Assembly: GCF_000421825.1 (NCBI RefSeq)
Contig: NZ_ATXT01000013.1
Coordinates: 310,001 to 374,000, forward strand
DNA length: 64,000 nt
Reading direction: 5' to 3'
Origin: Humibacter albus DSM 18994
Lineage (GTDB): Bacteria > Actinomycetota > Actinomycetes > Actinomycetales > Microbacteriaceae
Position 1 is the stretch's first letter, and every line of letters begins with the position of its first letter. Below, piece after piece: positions 8,183 through 16,704 of this stretch. A program made the translations under genes and the position numbers. The notes under the pieces are model-generated. The model did no database searches. It worked only from the letters and a program-made list of their open reading frames with translations, and had not been told where the DNA came from.

Positions 8183-9514
8183 GTGACCGCATCGAGGAGA
8201 GCACGCCGGGAGGCGTCCGATTCTCGTCGTCCGCGCACGATTGCCCGACACGGCAAGCTGCAACGGCATCCCTGGCAGACGTTCGGCAAGATCGTGGCCT
8301 CCATCGCCAGCGTCGGCCTCGTGAGCGTGCTGGGCATCGCCGGTGTCGCTGCCGCGAACCTCGTCTCCGACGTCAAACCGACCGTGCACCTCGTCGGCGA
8401 GGAGAAGCTCGGCACCGTCCCCGACATCGGAGCGCTGGAAGGTGGGGTGAACATCCTGCTCACCGCCTCCGACACTCGTACCGGGCAAGGCGGCGCGTGG
8501 GGCACCACGGACGACAGCTCCGGGGCCGGCCTCAACGACGTCACCATGCTGGTGCACCTCTCGAAGGATCACACGCACGCCACGGTCGTGAGCTTTCCGC
8601 GTGACCTGATGCTCCCCATTCCGTCGTGCCCCGACGGAGACGGCGGGTGGAACAGTGCGATGTCGTTCCAGCCGTTGAACACGACGCTGTCCGACGGCGG
8701 AGTGGCGTGCACGGTTCTCACGATCGAGAAGCTGACGGGGGTGAAAATCCCGTTCGCCGGCGTCGTGGACTTCGAGGGTGTCGTCGCGATGTCGAATGCG
8801 ATCGGAGGCGTGCCGGTCTGCATCACCGGGGGCGGCATCCATGACGAGCACACGAACCTCGATCTGCCCGACGGCACGGCCACGCTGCAGGGCATGCAAG
8901 CGGCCGAGTTCCTGCGCACCCGCTACGGCGTGGGCGACGGGTCCGACCTCGGCCGCATCAGTAACACGCAGGTCTTCCTCTCGGCGCTGGTGCGCACGGT
9001 GATGACGAAGCAGACGCTCACCAATCCGGTGAAGATGTGGGGCATCGTCAAGGCGGCGCAGCAGCACATCCAGTGGTCCGACTCGCTGAGCAACGTCACC
9101 ACGCTCTACCAGATCGCGATGGCCGCGAAGGACCTCAAGTACAGCAACATCACGTTCGTGCAGTACCCCGTGGGCGACGACTCGGACTACCCGGGCAAGG
9201 TCGTCGCCGACCACGACTCTGCGGACGTTCTGATGAATGCCATCCAGAACGACCAGCCCATTCAGCTGACCGGAGGCACCGGCGTCGGTGCCGAGGACGC
9301 ATCAGAGGCGTCGGGCGCGGCCGGCACAGCCGACGCCTCGACGGATGCCTCCAGCACCAATTCGACGGGCACCGATTCGACCGGCACCGGTTCGACGGAC
9401 GGCACGTCCTCGAGCGGGTCGACGCCTGCCGCTACGTCGACCGCGGTGGCGCTCCCCGAGGACGTCAAGGGCCAGACGGCGGCCACGCAGACCTGCTCGA
9501 AGGGGAACAACTGA
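8183..9514 (+). CDS. LytR-CpsA-Psr (LCP) family cell-wall polymer ligase
   Basis: A 443-residue type II membrane protein. A basic cytoplasmic head (residues 1-36) precedes one transmembrane anchor (about 37-60). The LCP domain follows (NILLTASDTRTG, then HATVVSFPRDLMLPIP, then EFLRTRYGVGDGSDLGRISNTQVFLSAL), with the Arg and Asp residues that bind the polyprenyl pyrophosphate substrate. Such enzymes attach anionic polymers or arabinogalactan-type glycans to peptidoglycan outside the membrane. The last 80 residues are low complexity, rich in Ser, Thr, Gly, Asp and Ala with STGTD-type repeats. The start is GTG 8183. It is monocistronic, so its partner polymer is not indicated. Confidence 0.9.
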   Translation: MTASRRARREASDSRRPRTIARHGKLQRHPWQTFGKIVASIASVGLVSVLGIAGVAAANLVSDVKPTVHLVGEEKLGTVPDIGALEGGVNILLTASDTRTGQGGAWGTTDDSSGAGLNDVTMLVHLSKDHTHATVVSFPRDLMLPIPSCPDGDGGWNSAMSFQPLNTTLSDGGVACTVLTIEKLTGVKIPFAGVVDFEGVVAMSNAIGGVPVCITGGGIHDEHTNLDLPDGTATLQGMQAAEFLRTRYGVGDGSDLGRISNTQVFLSALVRTVMTKQTLTNPVKMWGIVKAAQQHIQWSDSLSNVTTLYQIAMAAKDLKYSNITFVQYPVGDDSDYPGKVVADHDSADVLMNAIQNDQPIQLTGGTGVGAEDASEASGAAGTADASTDASSTNSTGTDSTGTGSTDGTSSSGSTPAATSTAVALPEDVKGQTAATQTCSKGNN

Positions 9515-9606
9515 CCGGCGAGCACAGGGCGAACCTGCTCTAGTGCAGCCCTGAAGGGCACCCCCGGGAAGAGCAGCGCCGAAGGGCACCTCGGAAGAGC
9601 AGCGCT

Positions 9607-9671
9607 GAGACATACCGTTTCGGCCGAAACACCCCTCGAGGAGGCACGTCTCGGCCGATACGGTATGTCTC
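9607..9671. repeat. Palindromic extragenic repeat, family R2, copy 1
   Basis: A 65-bp element with outer arms GAGACATACCG and CGGTATGTCTC and an inner TTTCGGCCGAAA palindrome. The reverse complement of the second copy at 11451-11515 matches it over nearly the whole length. It sits between the LCP and aldo/keto reductase genes, which converge on it, so it may also serve as a bidirectional terminator-like hairpin. Confidence 0.85.
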
Positions 9672-9706
9672 ACGTGGCCTGTGGCCGGCGGGCCTCGGGC
9701 TCCCGG

Positions 9707-10726
9707 TCAGGCGGCGGAACGCTCGAGCAGAGGCCGGCGACGCAGCGTCGCGGATGCGATCGGCGGAGTGTCGTACTCCTGGTCCATCCGGCCGATTCCG
9801 GTGCCGGGAGCGGTGATCGCGTCGATCCGGTCGAGCAGTTCGTCGGTGAGTCGCACGTCCGCAGCCGCGAGCAGATCATCGAGTTGCTCCATGGTGCGTG
9901 GGCCGATGAGCGCGGCGGTCACACCGGGGTGCGCGACGACGAAGGCGAGCGCCATGTGCGTGAGCGGTATTCCGGCCTCGTCGGCGAGAACGATGAACTC
10001 CTCGACCGCGTCGACGCGACGCTTGTCGCGAAGGGCAGCGAACATGCGCGTGCGGCGCAGGTCGGTCTCCTGGCCACGGCGAATACGTCCGGTGAGCATG
10101 CCGCTCGCCAGAGGGCTCCAGATCAGGGTGCCCATGCCGTATCGCTGTGCGACGGGAAGCACCTCACGCTCGATCGTGCGATCGAGCAGCGAGTAGTGAG
10201 GCTGCTCGGTGCGGAAGCGTTCGAGTCCACGCCGCTCAGCAGCCCATTGCGCCTCGACCATCTCCGAGGCGGGCATGTCGGATGAGCCGATGGCCCGAAC
10301 CTTGCCGCTGCGCACGAGGTCGGTGAGCGCGGAGAGCGTCTCTTCGATGTCTGTCTGCGGGTCGGGGCGGTGCATCTGGTAGAGGTCGAGATGGTCTGTC
10401 CGAAGCCGGCGGAGCGTGTTCTCGACTGCCGTCATGATCCAGCGACGAGATCCGCCCTGATGGTTCGGATCGTCGCCGATGGGGCGTGCGAACTTGGAGG
10501 CGAGCACCACATCATCGCGGCGTCCCTCGAGTGCGCGGCCGAGCATCTCCTCGGAGTCGCCGTACGCGTCGGCGGTGTCGATGAAGTTGATGCCTGCCTC
10601 GAGAGCACGGCTCACCATCGCGTTCACCTCCTTCTGGTCGCCGTTGCCGAACGAGCTGAACATCATCGCGCCGAGCGCGAACGGCGACACCTGGATTCCG
10701 GTGCGGCCGAGCGGGCGATAGAGCAT
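9707..10726 (-). CDS. Aldo/keto reductase
   Basis: A 339-residue (alpha/beta)8-barrel oxidoreductase. The opening MLYRPLGRTGIQVSPFALGAM, the catalytic Asp/Tyr segment FIDTADAYGDSEEMLG, a Lys in VVLASKFAR and the His region LYQMHRPDPQ are all in order. It should reduce carbonyl compounds with NADPH; the substrate cannot be told. It is divergent from the TetR gene at 10839, with operator-like palindromes between them, so TetR control is likely. Confidence 0.92.
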   Translation of the reverse strand: MLYRPLGRTGIQVSPFALGAMMFSSFGNGDQKEVNAMVSRALEAGINFIDTADAYGDSEEMLGRALEGRRDDVVLASKFARPIGDDPNHQGGSRRWIMTAVENTLRRLRTDHLDLYQMHRPDPQTDIEETLSALTDLVRSGKVRAIGSSDMPASEMVEAQWAAERRGLERFRTEQPHYSLLDRTIEREVLPVAQRYGMGTLIWSPLASGMLTGRIRRGQETDLRRTRMFAALRDKRRVDAVEEFIVLADEAGIPLTHMALAFVVAHPGVTAALIGPRTMEQLDDLLAAADVRLTDELLDRIDAITAPGTGIGRMDQEYDTPPIASATLRRRPLLERSAA

Positions 10727-10779
10727 GGTTCTCCCTTGATTGCGATTCGTCCCGTGCCGGGCGGTAGGCTGAGCGTAAA

Positions 10780-10819
10780 CGGAACGTTCGTCCGCAAGTA
10801 TACGGAACGTGCTTCCGGT
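10780..10819. promoter_or_regulatory. Probable TetR operators between divergent genes
   Basis: Two related palindromes lie in the 112-base divergent gap: CGGAACGTTCGTCCG (10780-10794) and ACGGAACGTGCTTCCGGT (10802-10819). They share the direct repeat ACGGAACGT, 22 bases apart. This layout is usual for a TetR repressor that controls itself and its neighbour, here the aldo/keto reductase. Confidence 0.65.
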
Positions 10820-10838
10820 TTGTCACGGAGGAATTGTC

Positions 10839-11438
10839 GTGAGCGCTGCAGACGCGTCCGGGGGCGCCCCCCGCCGAAAGCGTGCCGATGCGGTACGCAA
10901 CACCGAGGCTGTCCTCGAAGCTGCGAAGGAGGAGTTCGCCCGATCGGGCGTCGACGCGCCGATGCGCGACATCGCGGCGCGGGCAGGCGTGGGGGTGGGC
11001 ACGATCTACCGCAACTACCCGCAGCGATCCGACCTGATCATCGCCGTCTTCCGTCGAGAGCTCGAGGCCACGGCGGCAGAAGCCGACCGTCTCGCCGCCG
11101 AGTGTGCGCCGCCGGAGGCGTTGCGCCGGTGGGCGGAGAGCCTCGCACGGTTCGTGGCGACGAAACGCGGCTTCGCGAGCGCACTGCACTCCGGCGATCC
11201 TGCTTATCAGCAACTGCCCACCCAGTTTCTCGGCATGCTTGCACCGAGAGTGCAGCGCATCCTCGATGCCGGCGTGCGCGAGGGCACGATTCGCGGCGGA
11301 GTGAGCGCTGAGGACCTCATTCATGCGCTCAGTCGTCTCGCCGATGATCAAGCGGAAAGCGCAGGCGGAACGGGTCCGCGAATGACCGATGTCTTGCTCG
11401 ACGGACTCACCGTGTCATCCCAGCGCAACGAGGAGTGA
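10839..11438 (+). CDS. TetR-family transcriptional regulator
   Basis: A 199-residue protein whose N-terminal HTH (VDAPMRDIAARAGVGVGTIYRNYPQRSDLI) is a textbook TetR DNA-binding domain. The C-terminal ligand domain is of the type often annotated as SCO4402-like. The start is GTG 10839, because a strong GGAGGA lies 6 bases upstream; the longer frame from 10809 lacks this. It is divergent from an aldo/keto reductase, the likely target. Confidence 0.9.
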   Translation: MSAADASGGAPRRKRADAVRNTEAVLEAAKEEFARSGVDAPMRDIAARAGVGVGTIYRNYPQRSDLIIAVFRRELEATAAEADRLAAECAPPEALRRWAESLARFVATKRGFASALHSGDPAYQQLPTQFLGMLAPRVQRILDAGVREGTIRGGVSAEDLIHALSRLADDQAESAGGTGPRMTDVLLDGLTVSSQRNEE

Positions 11439-11450
11439 CCGCACGGCACT

Positions 11451-11515
11451 GAGACATACCGATTCGGCCGAGACATGCTTCCTCGAGGTCTGTTTCGGCC
11501 GAATCGGTATGTCTC
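11451..11515. repeat. Palindromic extragenic repeat, family R2, copy 2
   Basis: A 65-bp element inverted relative to the copy at 9607-9671 and of identical length, with outer arms GAGACATACCG and CGGTATGTCTC. It lies in the gap between the convergent TetR and Ogt genes. The match continues through the inner TCGGCCGA boxes and the central CTCGAGG. Confidence 0.85.
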
Positions 11516-11564
11516 GCGGGTGCCGGGTACCGGGTTGCCAGTGCGGTGCAGGCGGGCGCGTGCG

Positions 11565-12092
11565 TCAGAAGAGCGTGGGGCCGGCATCCTGCAGCGCGCC
11601 CTCGAGCTCGAGCAGGAACCGCTTGCGCTCCAGTCCGCCTGCGTAGCCGGTGAGGCTGCCGTCGGCACCGACCACGCGGTGGCACGGCACGATGATCGAG
11701 AGCGGATTATGGCCGACTGCCCGCCCCACGACGCGGGCGAGCGAGCGGTCGCCGAGCTGCTCCGCGATCTGACCGTACGTCATCGTCTCGCCGCGCGGGA
11801 TGCCGCGCAGCATCGCCCACACCCGCTTCTCGAAGTCGTTCCCATCGGCGCGCGTCGCGAAGTCGAGTGTGTCGCGCTCGCCTCGCAGGTAGTCGCGCAG
11901 TTGGTCTACTGCGCCGGCGATCACGGGATCCGACGCCGCATCGGTCTCCGGACCGAACGCCGCTGCGTCCGGCTTCGTCCAGTGACCCGGAAAATAGATG
12001 CCGGTGACCAAGTCGCCGTCGGCGACGATCGTGACTTCGCCGATGCCCTCGGCGATCCGCGGCGATGTGACCTTGGCATGCCGGATGTCCAT
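11565..12092 (-). CDS. ogt: Methylated-DNA--protein-cysteine methyltransferase
   Basis: A 175-residue suicide repair protein that transfers the methyl group from O6-methylguanine or O4-methylthymine in DNA to its own cysteine. The active-site motif PCHRV is present with the acceptor Cys near residue 137, preceded by the GRAVGHNPLSIIVPCHRV context and the helix-turn-helix segment TYGQIAEQLG. The length fits Ogt rather than Ada, and there is no AraC-like domain. It is a stand-alone gene. Confidence 0.93.
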   Translation of the reverse strand: MDIRHAKVTSPRIAEGIGEVTIVADGDLVTGIYFPGHWTKPDAAAFGPETDAASDPVIAGAVDQLRDYLRGERDTLDFATRADGNDFEKRVWAMLRGIPRGETMTYGQIAEQLGDRSLARVVGRAVGHNPLSIIVPCHRVVGADGSLTGYAGGLERKRFLLELEGALQDAGPTLF

Positions 12093-12175
12093 GTGCGGCT
12101 CCTCATTCTCGTCTTACATTCTGCAGACGTCCGACGAGGCCGAGGTGTGAGGTCGTCGACGCCGACGCGCCCGGA

Positions 12176-12330
12176 TGGTTCAGACATCCGCGGTTCAGCC
12201 CCTCTGCCGGTTCACGGCCCTCCGGCCGGTTCAGCCCCTCCACCGGTTCAGGACCCGCCCGCCGGGTTCAGCCCTTCCCACCGGTTCGGACACCCACCCG
12301 TTCAGCCACCCGGTCCAGCCCCTCCGGCCC
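12176..12330. repeat. Degenerate tandem repeat, GGTTCAGCCCCTC type
   Basis: About eight imperfect copies of a 15-18 base unit (core CCGGTTCAGCCCCTCC) fill this gap upstream of the FAD oxidoreductase. No convincing gene lies between 12093 and 12438; this repeat and the following palindrome account for most of it. Confidence 0.7.
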
Positions 12331-12332
12331 GA

Positions 12333-12392
12333 TTCAAGTCGCGAAAAGTGTTGGTAAATCGCGGCCGAAACACCAGTTTGCGCGACCTGAAC
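12333..12392. repeat. Imperfect inverted repeat (single copy, R3)
   Basis: TTCAAGTCGCGAAAAGTGTT on the left pairs imperfectly with the reverse complement of AACACCAGTTTGCGCGACC-TGAA on the right. The centre carries GCGGCCGAAACACC, a string also found in R2 copy 1, so it may be a relative of that family. Confidence 0.55.
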
Positions 12393-12438
12393 AGGGCGGA
12401 CGGCCTCGCGCGCCGAGCGGTGACTAGAGTCGGCGACT

Positions 12439-13875
12439 GTGGCGCACGCATCCGTCTCGTTCTGGTTGTCGCAGGTACTCGGGCCCGGGGCCGGGGCACC
12501 CGCTTCTCCGGGCGCCGGCGCAGAAGCCGGTTCTGCATCGCGGCCGTCCCTCGATGGCGACGCGACCGCGGACGTCTGCATCGTCGGCGCTGGGTTCACC
12601 GGCCTCTGGACCGCGTACTACCTGAAGAAGGCGCAGCCGTCGCTGGGCGTCACGGTGCTGGAGCAGCGCTTTGCGGGGTACGGGGCGTCAGGACGCAACG
12701 GCGGCTGGCTGACGAACTCCGTCACCGGTGGCCGCGAGCAGTACGTCGCCTCGCACGGCCGCGCCGGTGCTCAAGCCATGCAGTCGGCGATGACGGCGAG
12801 CGTGCACGAGGTGATCCGCGTCGCCGAAGCCGAGGGCATCGACGCCGACATCGCGCTCGGCGGCGAGCTGAACGTGGCACGCAATCCGGCACAGCTGGCG
12901 CGGTTGCACGACTGGGCCGAGGGCGAGGCCGGGTGGACGGATGTCGACGCCGAGCTTCTCGATGCGGGTCAGGCATCCGCTCGCATCGCCGTCGACGGCA
13001 CGCTCGGAGGGCTGTGGCAGCCGCACTGCGCGCGCATCCAGCCGGCGAAGCTCGTGCGGGGGCTCGCCTCGGTCGTCGAGCGTCTGGGCGTGGAACTGCA
13101 CGAGAACACGACGGTCGCCGCGATCGAGCCACGTGCTGTCGGTCGTCCGGCACGTGCCGTCACCGCACGTGGGAACGTGGACGCCGACGTCGTGGTGCGC
13201 GCGACCGAGGGCTTCACGGCGCGACTGCCCGGGGCGCACCGCGCGTGGGTGCCGTTGAACTCGTCGCTGATCGTGACCGAGCCGCTGAGCGATGCGCAGT
13301 GGGATGCCATCGGCTGGGCGAATCGCGACACCCTCGGCGATCTCGCCCACGTCTACATGTACGCGCAGCGCACGGCGGACGGCCGCATCGCGTTCGGCGG
13401 CCGCGGCGTGCCATACCACTTCGGGTCGCGGTTCGATCCGGACGGTGGCACGCCGAGGGTGACGGTGCGCTCGCTGCGCGACCTGCTGGTGCGCTTCTTC
13501 CCCGTGCTCTCCGGCGTGCGAGTGGCGGATGCCTGGTCCGGGGTGCTCGGGGTGCCGCGGGACTGGGCGGCGACGGTGGGGCTGGCCCGGGCATCCGGCC
13601 TGGCATGGGCCGGTGGGTACGTCGGCACCGGGGTGACGGCCACGAACCTGGCAGGGCGAACGCTCGCCGACCTGGTGCTCGAGCGCTACTCCGAGCTGAC
13701 CACGCTGCCGTGGGTGGGGCATCGGGTGCGCAATTGGGAGATCGAGCCGCTGCGGTACATCGCCGTGAACGGCCTGTACAAGGCGTACGGCATGGCGGAT
13801 CGGGCCGAGGACCGCGGCCGCACCTCCACGTCAGCGATCGCCCGCATCGCCGACTGGGTCTCGGGGCACAAGTAG
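12439..13875 (+). CDS. FAD-dependent oxidoreductase (DAO family)
   Basis: A 478-residue flavoprotein with an Ala/Gly/Pro-rich N-terminal tail and then the Rossmann motif VCIVGAGFTGLWTAYYL (about residues 46-62). GASGRNGGWLTNS follows, a signature of gamma-glutamylputrescine oxidase-like and sarcosine oxidase-like enzymes. The C-terminal FAD-binding piece WAGGYVGTGVTATNLAGRTLADL is also typical. It should oxidise an amine or amino-acid-like substrate, passing electrons to oxygen. The start is GTG 12439. It has no operon partner, so the substrate is open. Confidence 0.82.
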   Translation: MAHASVSFWLSQVLGPGAGAPASPGAGAEAGSASRPSLDGDATADVCIVGAGFTGLWTAYYLKKAQPSLGVTVLEQRFAGYGASGRNGGWLTNSVTGGREQYVASHGRAGAQAMQSAMTASVHEVIRVAEAEGIDADIALGGELNVARNPAQLARLHDWAEGEAGWTDVDAELLDAGQASARIAVDGTLGGLWQPHCARIQPAKLVRGLASVVERLGVELHENTTVAAIEPRAVGRPARAVTARGNVDADVVVRATEGFTARLPGAHRAWVPLNSSLIVTEPLSDAQWDAIGWANRDTLGDLAHVYMYAQRTADGRIAFGGRGVPYHFGSRFDPDGGTPRVTVRSLRDLLVRFFPVLSGVRVADAWSGVLGVPRDWAATVGLARASGLAWAGGYVGTGVTATNLAGRTLADLVLERYSELTTLPWVGHRVRNWEIEPLRYIAVNGLYKAYGMADRAEDRGRTSTSAIARIADWVSGHK

Positions 13876-13919
13876 CGCGGTGCCCCTGGCACCGCCTCGT
13901 GTCCCGGCGCCGCGGCCCG

Positions 13920-14066
13920 GTCGGCTCCGAGTGCACCGGGATGACCCTTCTACAGGGCGCGCTGGCCCGCATTTGCGTGCACTCAGCGGGGGCGGCGCTC
14001 ACCAGCGCACCCAAACGGCTCTGTCCACCCGCCTTGCGCGCAGCATTTGGGTGCACTCGGTGGAAC
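13920..14066. repeat. Cluster of GTGCACTC inverted and direct repeats (R4)
   Basis: The motif GCATTTGSGTGCACTC occurs near 13972 and again near 14043, with related boxes CCGAGTGCACCGG (about 13928) and GCGCACCCAAACGGC (about 14006) in the opposite orientation. The convergent oxidoreductase and monooxygenase genes flank it. It could form nested hairpins and act as a bidirectional terminator or an extragenic repeat. Confidence 0.6.
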
Positions 14067-14105
14067 GGTCGGTGGGGCGAGCGGATGCGCGGGCCAGTCG
14101 GTGAG

Positions 14106-15584
14106 CTAGCGGCCCAGCCGCGCGGGGGCGGCCATCGTGAAGATGCGAGCCAGCCGCTTCTCCAGCGGCGGCAGGGCGATGCCGCGCACGAGAAGGTTGC
14201 GCAGCGCCAGTGCGACCGGCCCGCGGGGACGTCCCATGGCCGTGTTGAAGGATGCCTGCCTCGCCGCGATCCGCTGCCGCCGTTCCGCGGTGATCGCCCA
14301 GGCGCGGAGGGCGTCGTCGGGAGTGCCGCGTCCCCCTTCGCCTCGGCCCGGGCCTTTGGCGCCTCGGCTCGGGTCGTCGGCGCTGCGGCCCGGGCCTCCG
14401 CCGCTGCGGCCCGGACCTTGGGCGCTGCGGCCTGGGCCATCGGCGCCGCCACCCTCGGAATCGCCCACGATGTCCGCCAGCACGTCGGCCAGATCGGCCG
14501 CGTTCAGCCAGCCGAGTGTCATGCCCTGGCCGCCGATCGGGCTGATCTCGTGAGCAGCGTCGCCGACGAGGGCGAGGCATCCGTTCAGCACGTTCGGGTC
14601 CCACGGCCCCGCCCGGGCGTGCCGAACTCCGAACGGGCTGGGCGTCGTGAGCTCACGCGGATCGAGCTCGATCCCGGTGCGATCGCCGACGAGGCGGGCG
14701 AAGGCATCCGCGTCGGTGGCACGCCCCACGAGCGCTTCGCCGTCGTCGGCGTGCTCCGAAAACAGCAACTGTCGCTCAGAACAGCGAGATTCCTGCTGTT
14801 CTGAGCGCGAGAGTGCGATCTCTGCTGTTTTCGCCGCGGCCTCGCCGACGCTGGCACCTCCGCTGGCACCGCCTGCGTTGCTGCCGCCACTGACGCTGCC
14901 CGCGTCGGTGCTGCCTGCCGCCGACTCGTAACCCAGGTGGATGACCCAGCGCCGCATGCCACCGGGCAACGGGAACGACTCGACCACTCCGTTCGCTTCG
15001 AAGAACAGCACGGCACCGTTGAGCGCGGTGTGGTCCGGCGCATCCGCCATCACATACCGGTCGGGGTATATACGGCGGCGCGTGCTGAAGCACGAACGCG
15101 TGAGGCCGTGAGGTCCGTCGGCGCCGATCACCCATCTCGCGTTCACAGCGCCACGAGTCGTGCGCACCAGGATGCCGCTGCCGTCCCTGATCGCCTCGAG
15201 TCCCGTCGCCTCGGCCCCCACGACGAGCGCTTGCGGCGCCAGCTCTGCGAGCCGACACCGCAGCACCCGCTCCGTGATCTGCTGAGGCACGGACAGGATG
15301 AACGGATGCCGTCCCCCCGTCGTCTCGAACACGAGACTCCCGAGGACCGCGCCGCCACAGCGCACCTCGCCCATTCGGATCGGTAGGCCGGCCTCGAGGA
15401 GTGGCTGCAGACATCCCCAGCGCTCGAAGAGCTCCAGAGCCGGCGGATGAATGCCGATGGCTCGGGAATGCTCGAGCGGGCGCGTCCGTCGCTCCAGCAC
15501 CACCACGTCCACGTCGTGCTGCGCCAGCGCGATCGCAGTGGCGACGCCCACGGGCCCGCCGCCGACGATCGCGACGTCATGCAC
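14106..15584 (-). CDS. FAD-dependent monooxygenase, type III PKS tailoring
   Basis: A flavoprotein of about 492 residues. The N-terminus VHDVAIVGGGPVGVATAIAL is the FAD Rossmann motif, and CLALVGDAAHEISPIGGQGMTLGWLNA is the second FAD signature (GD motif) of aromatic hydroxylases and geranylgeranyl-reductase-like enzymes. It probably hydroxylates or reduces the polyketide made by the PKS two genes upstream. The start is GTG 15584, which overlaps the end of the methyltransferase gene by 8 bases. Two odd inserts stand out: the R1 repeat read in frame (14757-14833) and a Gly/Pro/Ser/Arg-rich tract (GPGRSA-type repeats, near 14330-14460). Both lie between the catalytic motifs. Confidence 0.8.
   Translation of the reverse strand: MHDVAIVGGGPVGVATAIALAQHDVDVVVLERRTRPLEHSRAIGIHPPALELFERWGCLQPLLEAGLPIRMGEVRCGGAVLGSLVFETTGGRHPFILSVPQQITERVLRCRLAELAPQALVVGAEATGLEAIRDGSGILVRTTRGAVNARWVIGADGPHGLTRSCFSTRRRIYPDRYVMADAPDHTALNGAVLFFEANGVVESFPLPGGMRRWVIHLGYESAAGSTDAGSVSGGSNAGGASGGASVGEAAAKTAEIALSRSEQQESRCSERQLLFSEHADDGEALVGRATDADAFARLVGDRTGIELDPRELTTPSPFGVRHARAGPWDPNVLNGCLALVGDAAHEISPIGGQGMTLGWLNAADLADVLADIVGDSEGGGADGPGRSAQGPGRSGGGPGRSADDPSRGAKGPGRGEGGRGTPDDALRAWAITAERRQRIAARQASFNTAMGRPRGPVALALRNLLVRGIALPPLEKRLARIFTMAAPARLGR
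14757..14833. repeat. R1 palindromic repeat inserted in a coding sequence
   Basis: A 77-bp element bounded by CGAAAACAGC and GCTGTTTTCG with inner AACAGC/CTGCTGTTC boxes. Its reverse complement matches the intergenic copy at 23954-24030 across the whole length, and the copy at 17920-17997 matches too. Here it is read through in frame by the FAD monooxygenase and encodes about 26 residues rich in Ser, Glu, Gln and Arg with no counterpart expected in the enzyme fold. Confidence 0.85.
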
Positions 15585-16704
15585 GGGCGGTCTCGCCGTT
15601 GTGCGGTTGCGGATCGTGCGGTTGCGGATCTTGCGCCTGCGGCCGCGGCTTGCCAGTCTGCGCGCCGTTCGCGCCGGCATCCGAACCCGGATCGTCGGTG
15701 TCGACATCGCGCACCAGCAGATACCGGAACGGCGACGGTTCTTCCACCCGCCAGCCCTCCGGCAGGAACTCCCGCAGTTCGTCGGGGCGGAAGCTGCGGC
15801 GGATGGAGATGAGTCCGTCGGCCCTGATGAAGGAGTCGCGGAAGAACGGAGCCATCCCGATCGAGAACGCGACGTAGCCCAGGCGGTTGCGCGTGATGTC
15901 CGAGTGCACGGCGAGGCGGCGCGCTAGTCGGGCGCTGTCGTCGAGCAGCGCGAGCAGCTCGTCCTGCGACGGGGCTGAGTCGCCGACGACGGCCGCCGCG
16001 CTCGCGGACGACGAACCGGTGTCGTGCCGCAGATGGTGCAGCACGTGGTTCGAGACCACGACGTCGTATCGCGCGCCGGAATCCAGAAGTTCCGACGTGG
16101 ATGCCTTGACGAACTTCACTGCGTTCGCCGCGCGGTCGCCGTTCCTCGCGTGATCGCTGTGCTCCACGCGGCCGCCGTCGCCCGCGCGGTCGTCGCGACC
16201 CGCGCGGTCGTCGCGACCTCCGCGGTCGCCGCGACCCGCCGTCTCGGCAGCGGCCGCCGCCGCCGCAGCCGCGGCCATTCGCGCCGTCGCAGCCTGGAAC
16301 GCCCGTTCGTCCGGGTCGGTGCCGGTGACCTCGAGGCGGATGCCGTCGCGCAGCGCCCAGCCCGCGAGCGCGATCGCGAGATCCCCGCCGCCGCTGCCGA
16401 TGTCGAGGAGTGTGAGAGGCCGCTCCCGGCCAGCCTCGCCGACGGCCATGTCGTCGAGGTTGCCGCCGCCAGGGACGCGGCCCGCGTCGACGCTCCTCGG
16501 CTCGCCGGGGCGTTCACGGTTCTGCAACTCGCGCAGCACCGGCCGCAGCACGCGGCGGTATGTGCCGCGCCATCCGGAGACGACGGCGTTCACGGTGCGA
16601 AAGTGGCGGTACGTGTTGGCGAGCAGCGTGGGATCGCAGGCCGGATCATCCATCGCCTCGACGAGGTCGGCCGCGCGCCGGTCCATGGCCCGCAGTACGC
16701 TCAT
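15577..16704 (-). CDS. SAM-dependent methyltransferase, class I
   Basis: A 375-residue protein with the SAM-binding motif LTLLDIGSGGGDLAIALAGW, the acidic motif TGTDPDERAF and the post-motif YDVVVSNHVLHHL. It resembles the methyltransferases that sit beside type III PKS genes in actinobacteria. A low-complexity insert rich in Arg, Asp and Gly (GRDDRAGRDD repeats) interrupts the domain near the middle. The start ATG 16704 overlaps the PKS stop as ATGA, so the two are translationally coupled. The likely role is O- or C-methylation of the polyketide; the substrate is not known. Confidence 0.85.
   Translation of the reverse strand: MSVLRAMDRRAADLVEAMDDPACDPTLLANTYRHFRTVNAVVSGWRGTYRRVLRPVLRELQNRERPGEPRSVDAGRVPGGGNLDDMAVGEAGRERPLTLLDIGSGGGDLAIALAGWALRDGIRLEVTGTDPDERAFQAATARMAAAAAAAAAAETAGRGDRGGRDDRAGRDDRAGDGGRVEHSDHARNGDRAANAVKFVKASTSELLDSGARYDVVVSNHVLHHLRHDTGSSSASAAAVVGDSAPSQDELLALLDDSARLARRLAVHSDITRNRLGYVAFSIGMAPFFRDSFIRADGLISIRRSFRPDELREFLPEGWRVEEPSPFRYLLVRDVDTDDPGSDAGANGAQTGKPRPQAQDPQPHDPQPHNGETARA

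Noticed and set aside
11475-14804. Very long open frame (1,109 codons) on the plus strand
   Set aside because: It is antisense to, or out of frame with, Ogt, the FAD oxidoreductase and the monooxygenase, and its protein is a low-complexity Arg/Ala/Gly mixture. GC-rich DNA gives such shadows.
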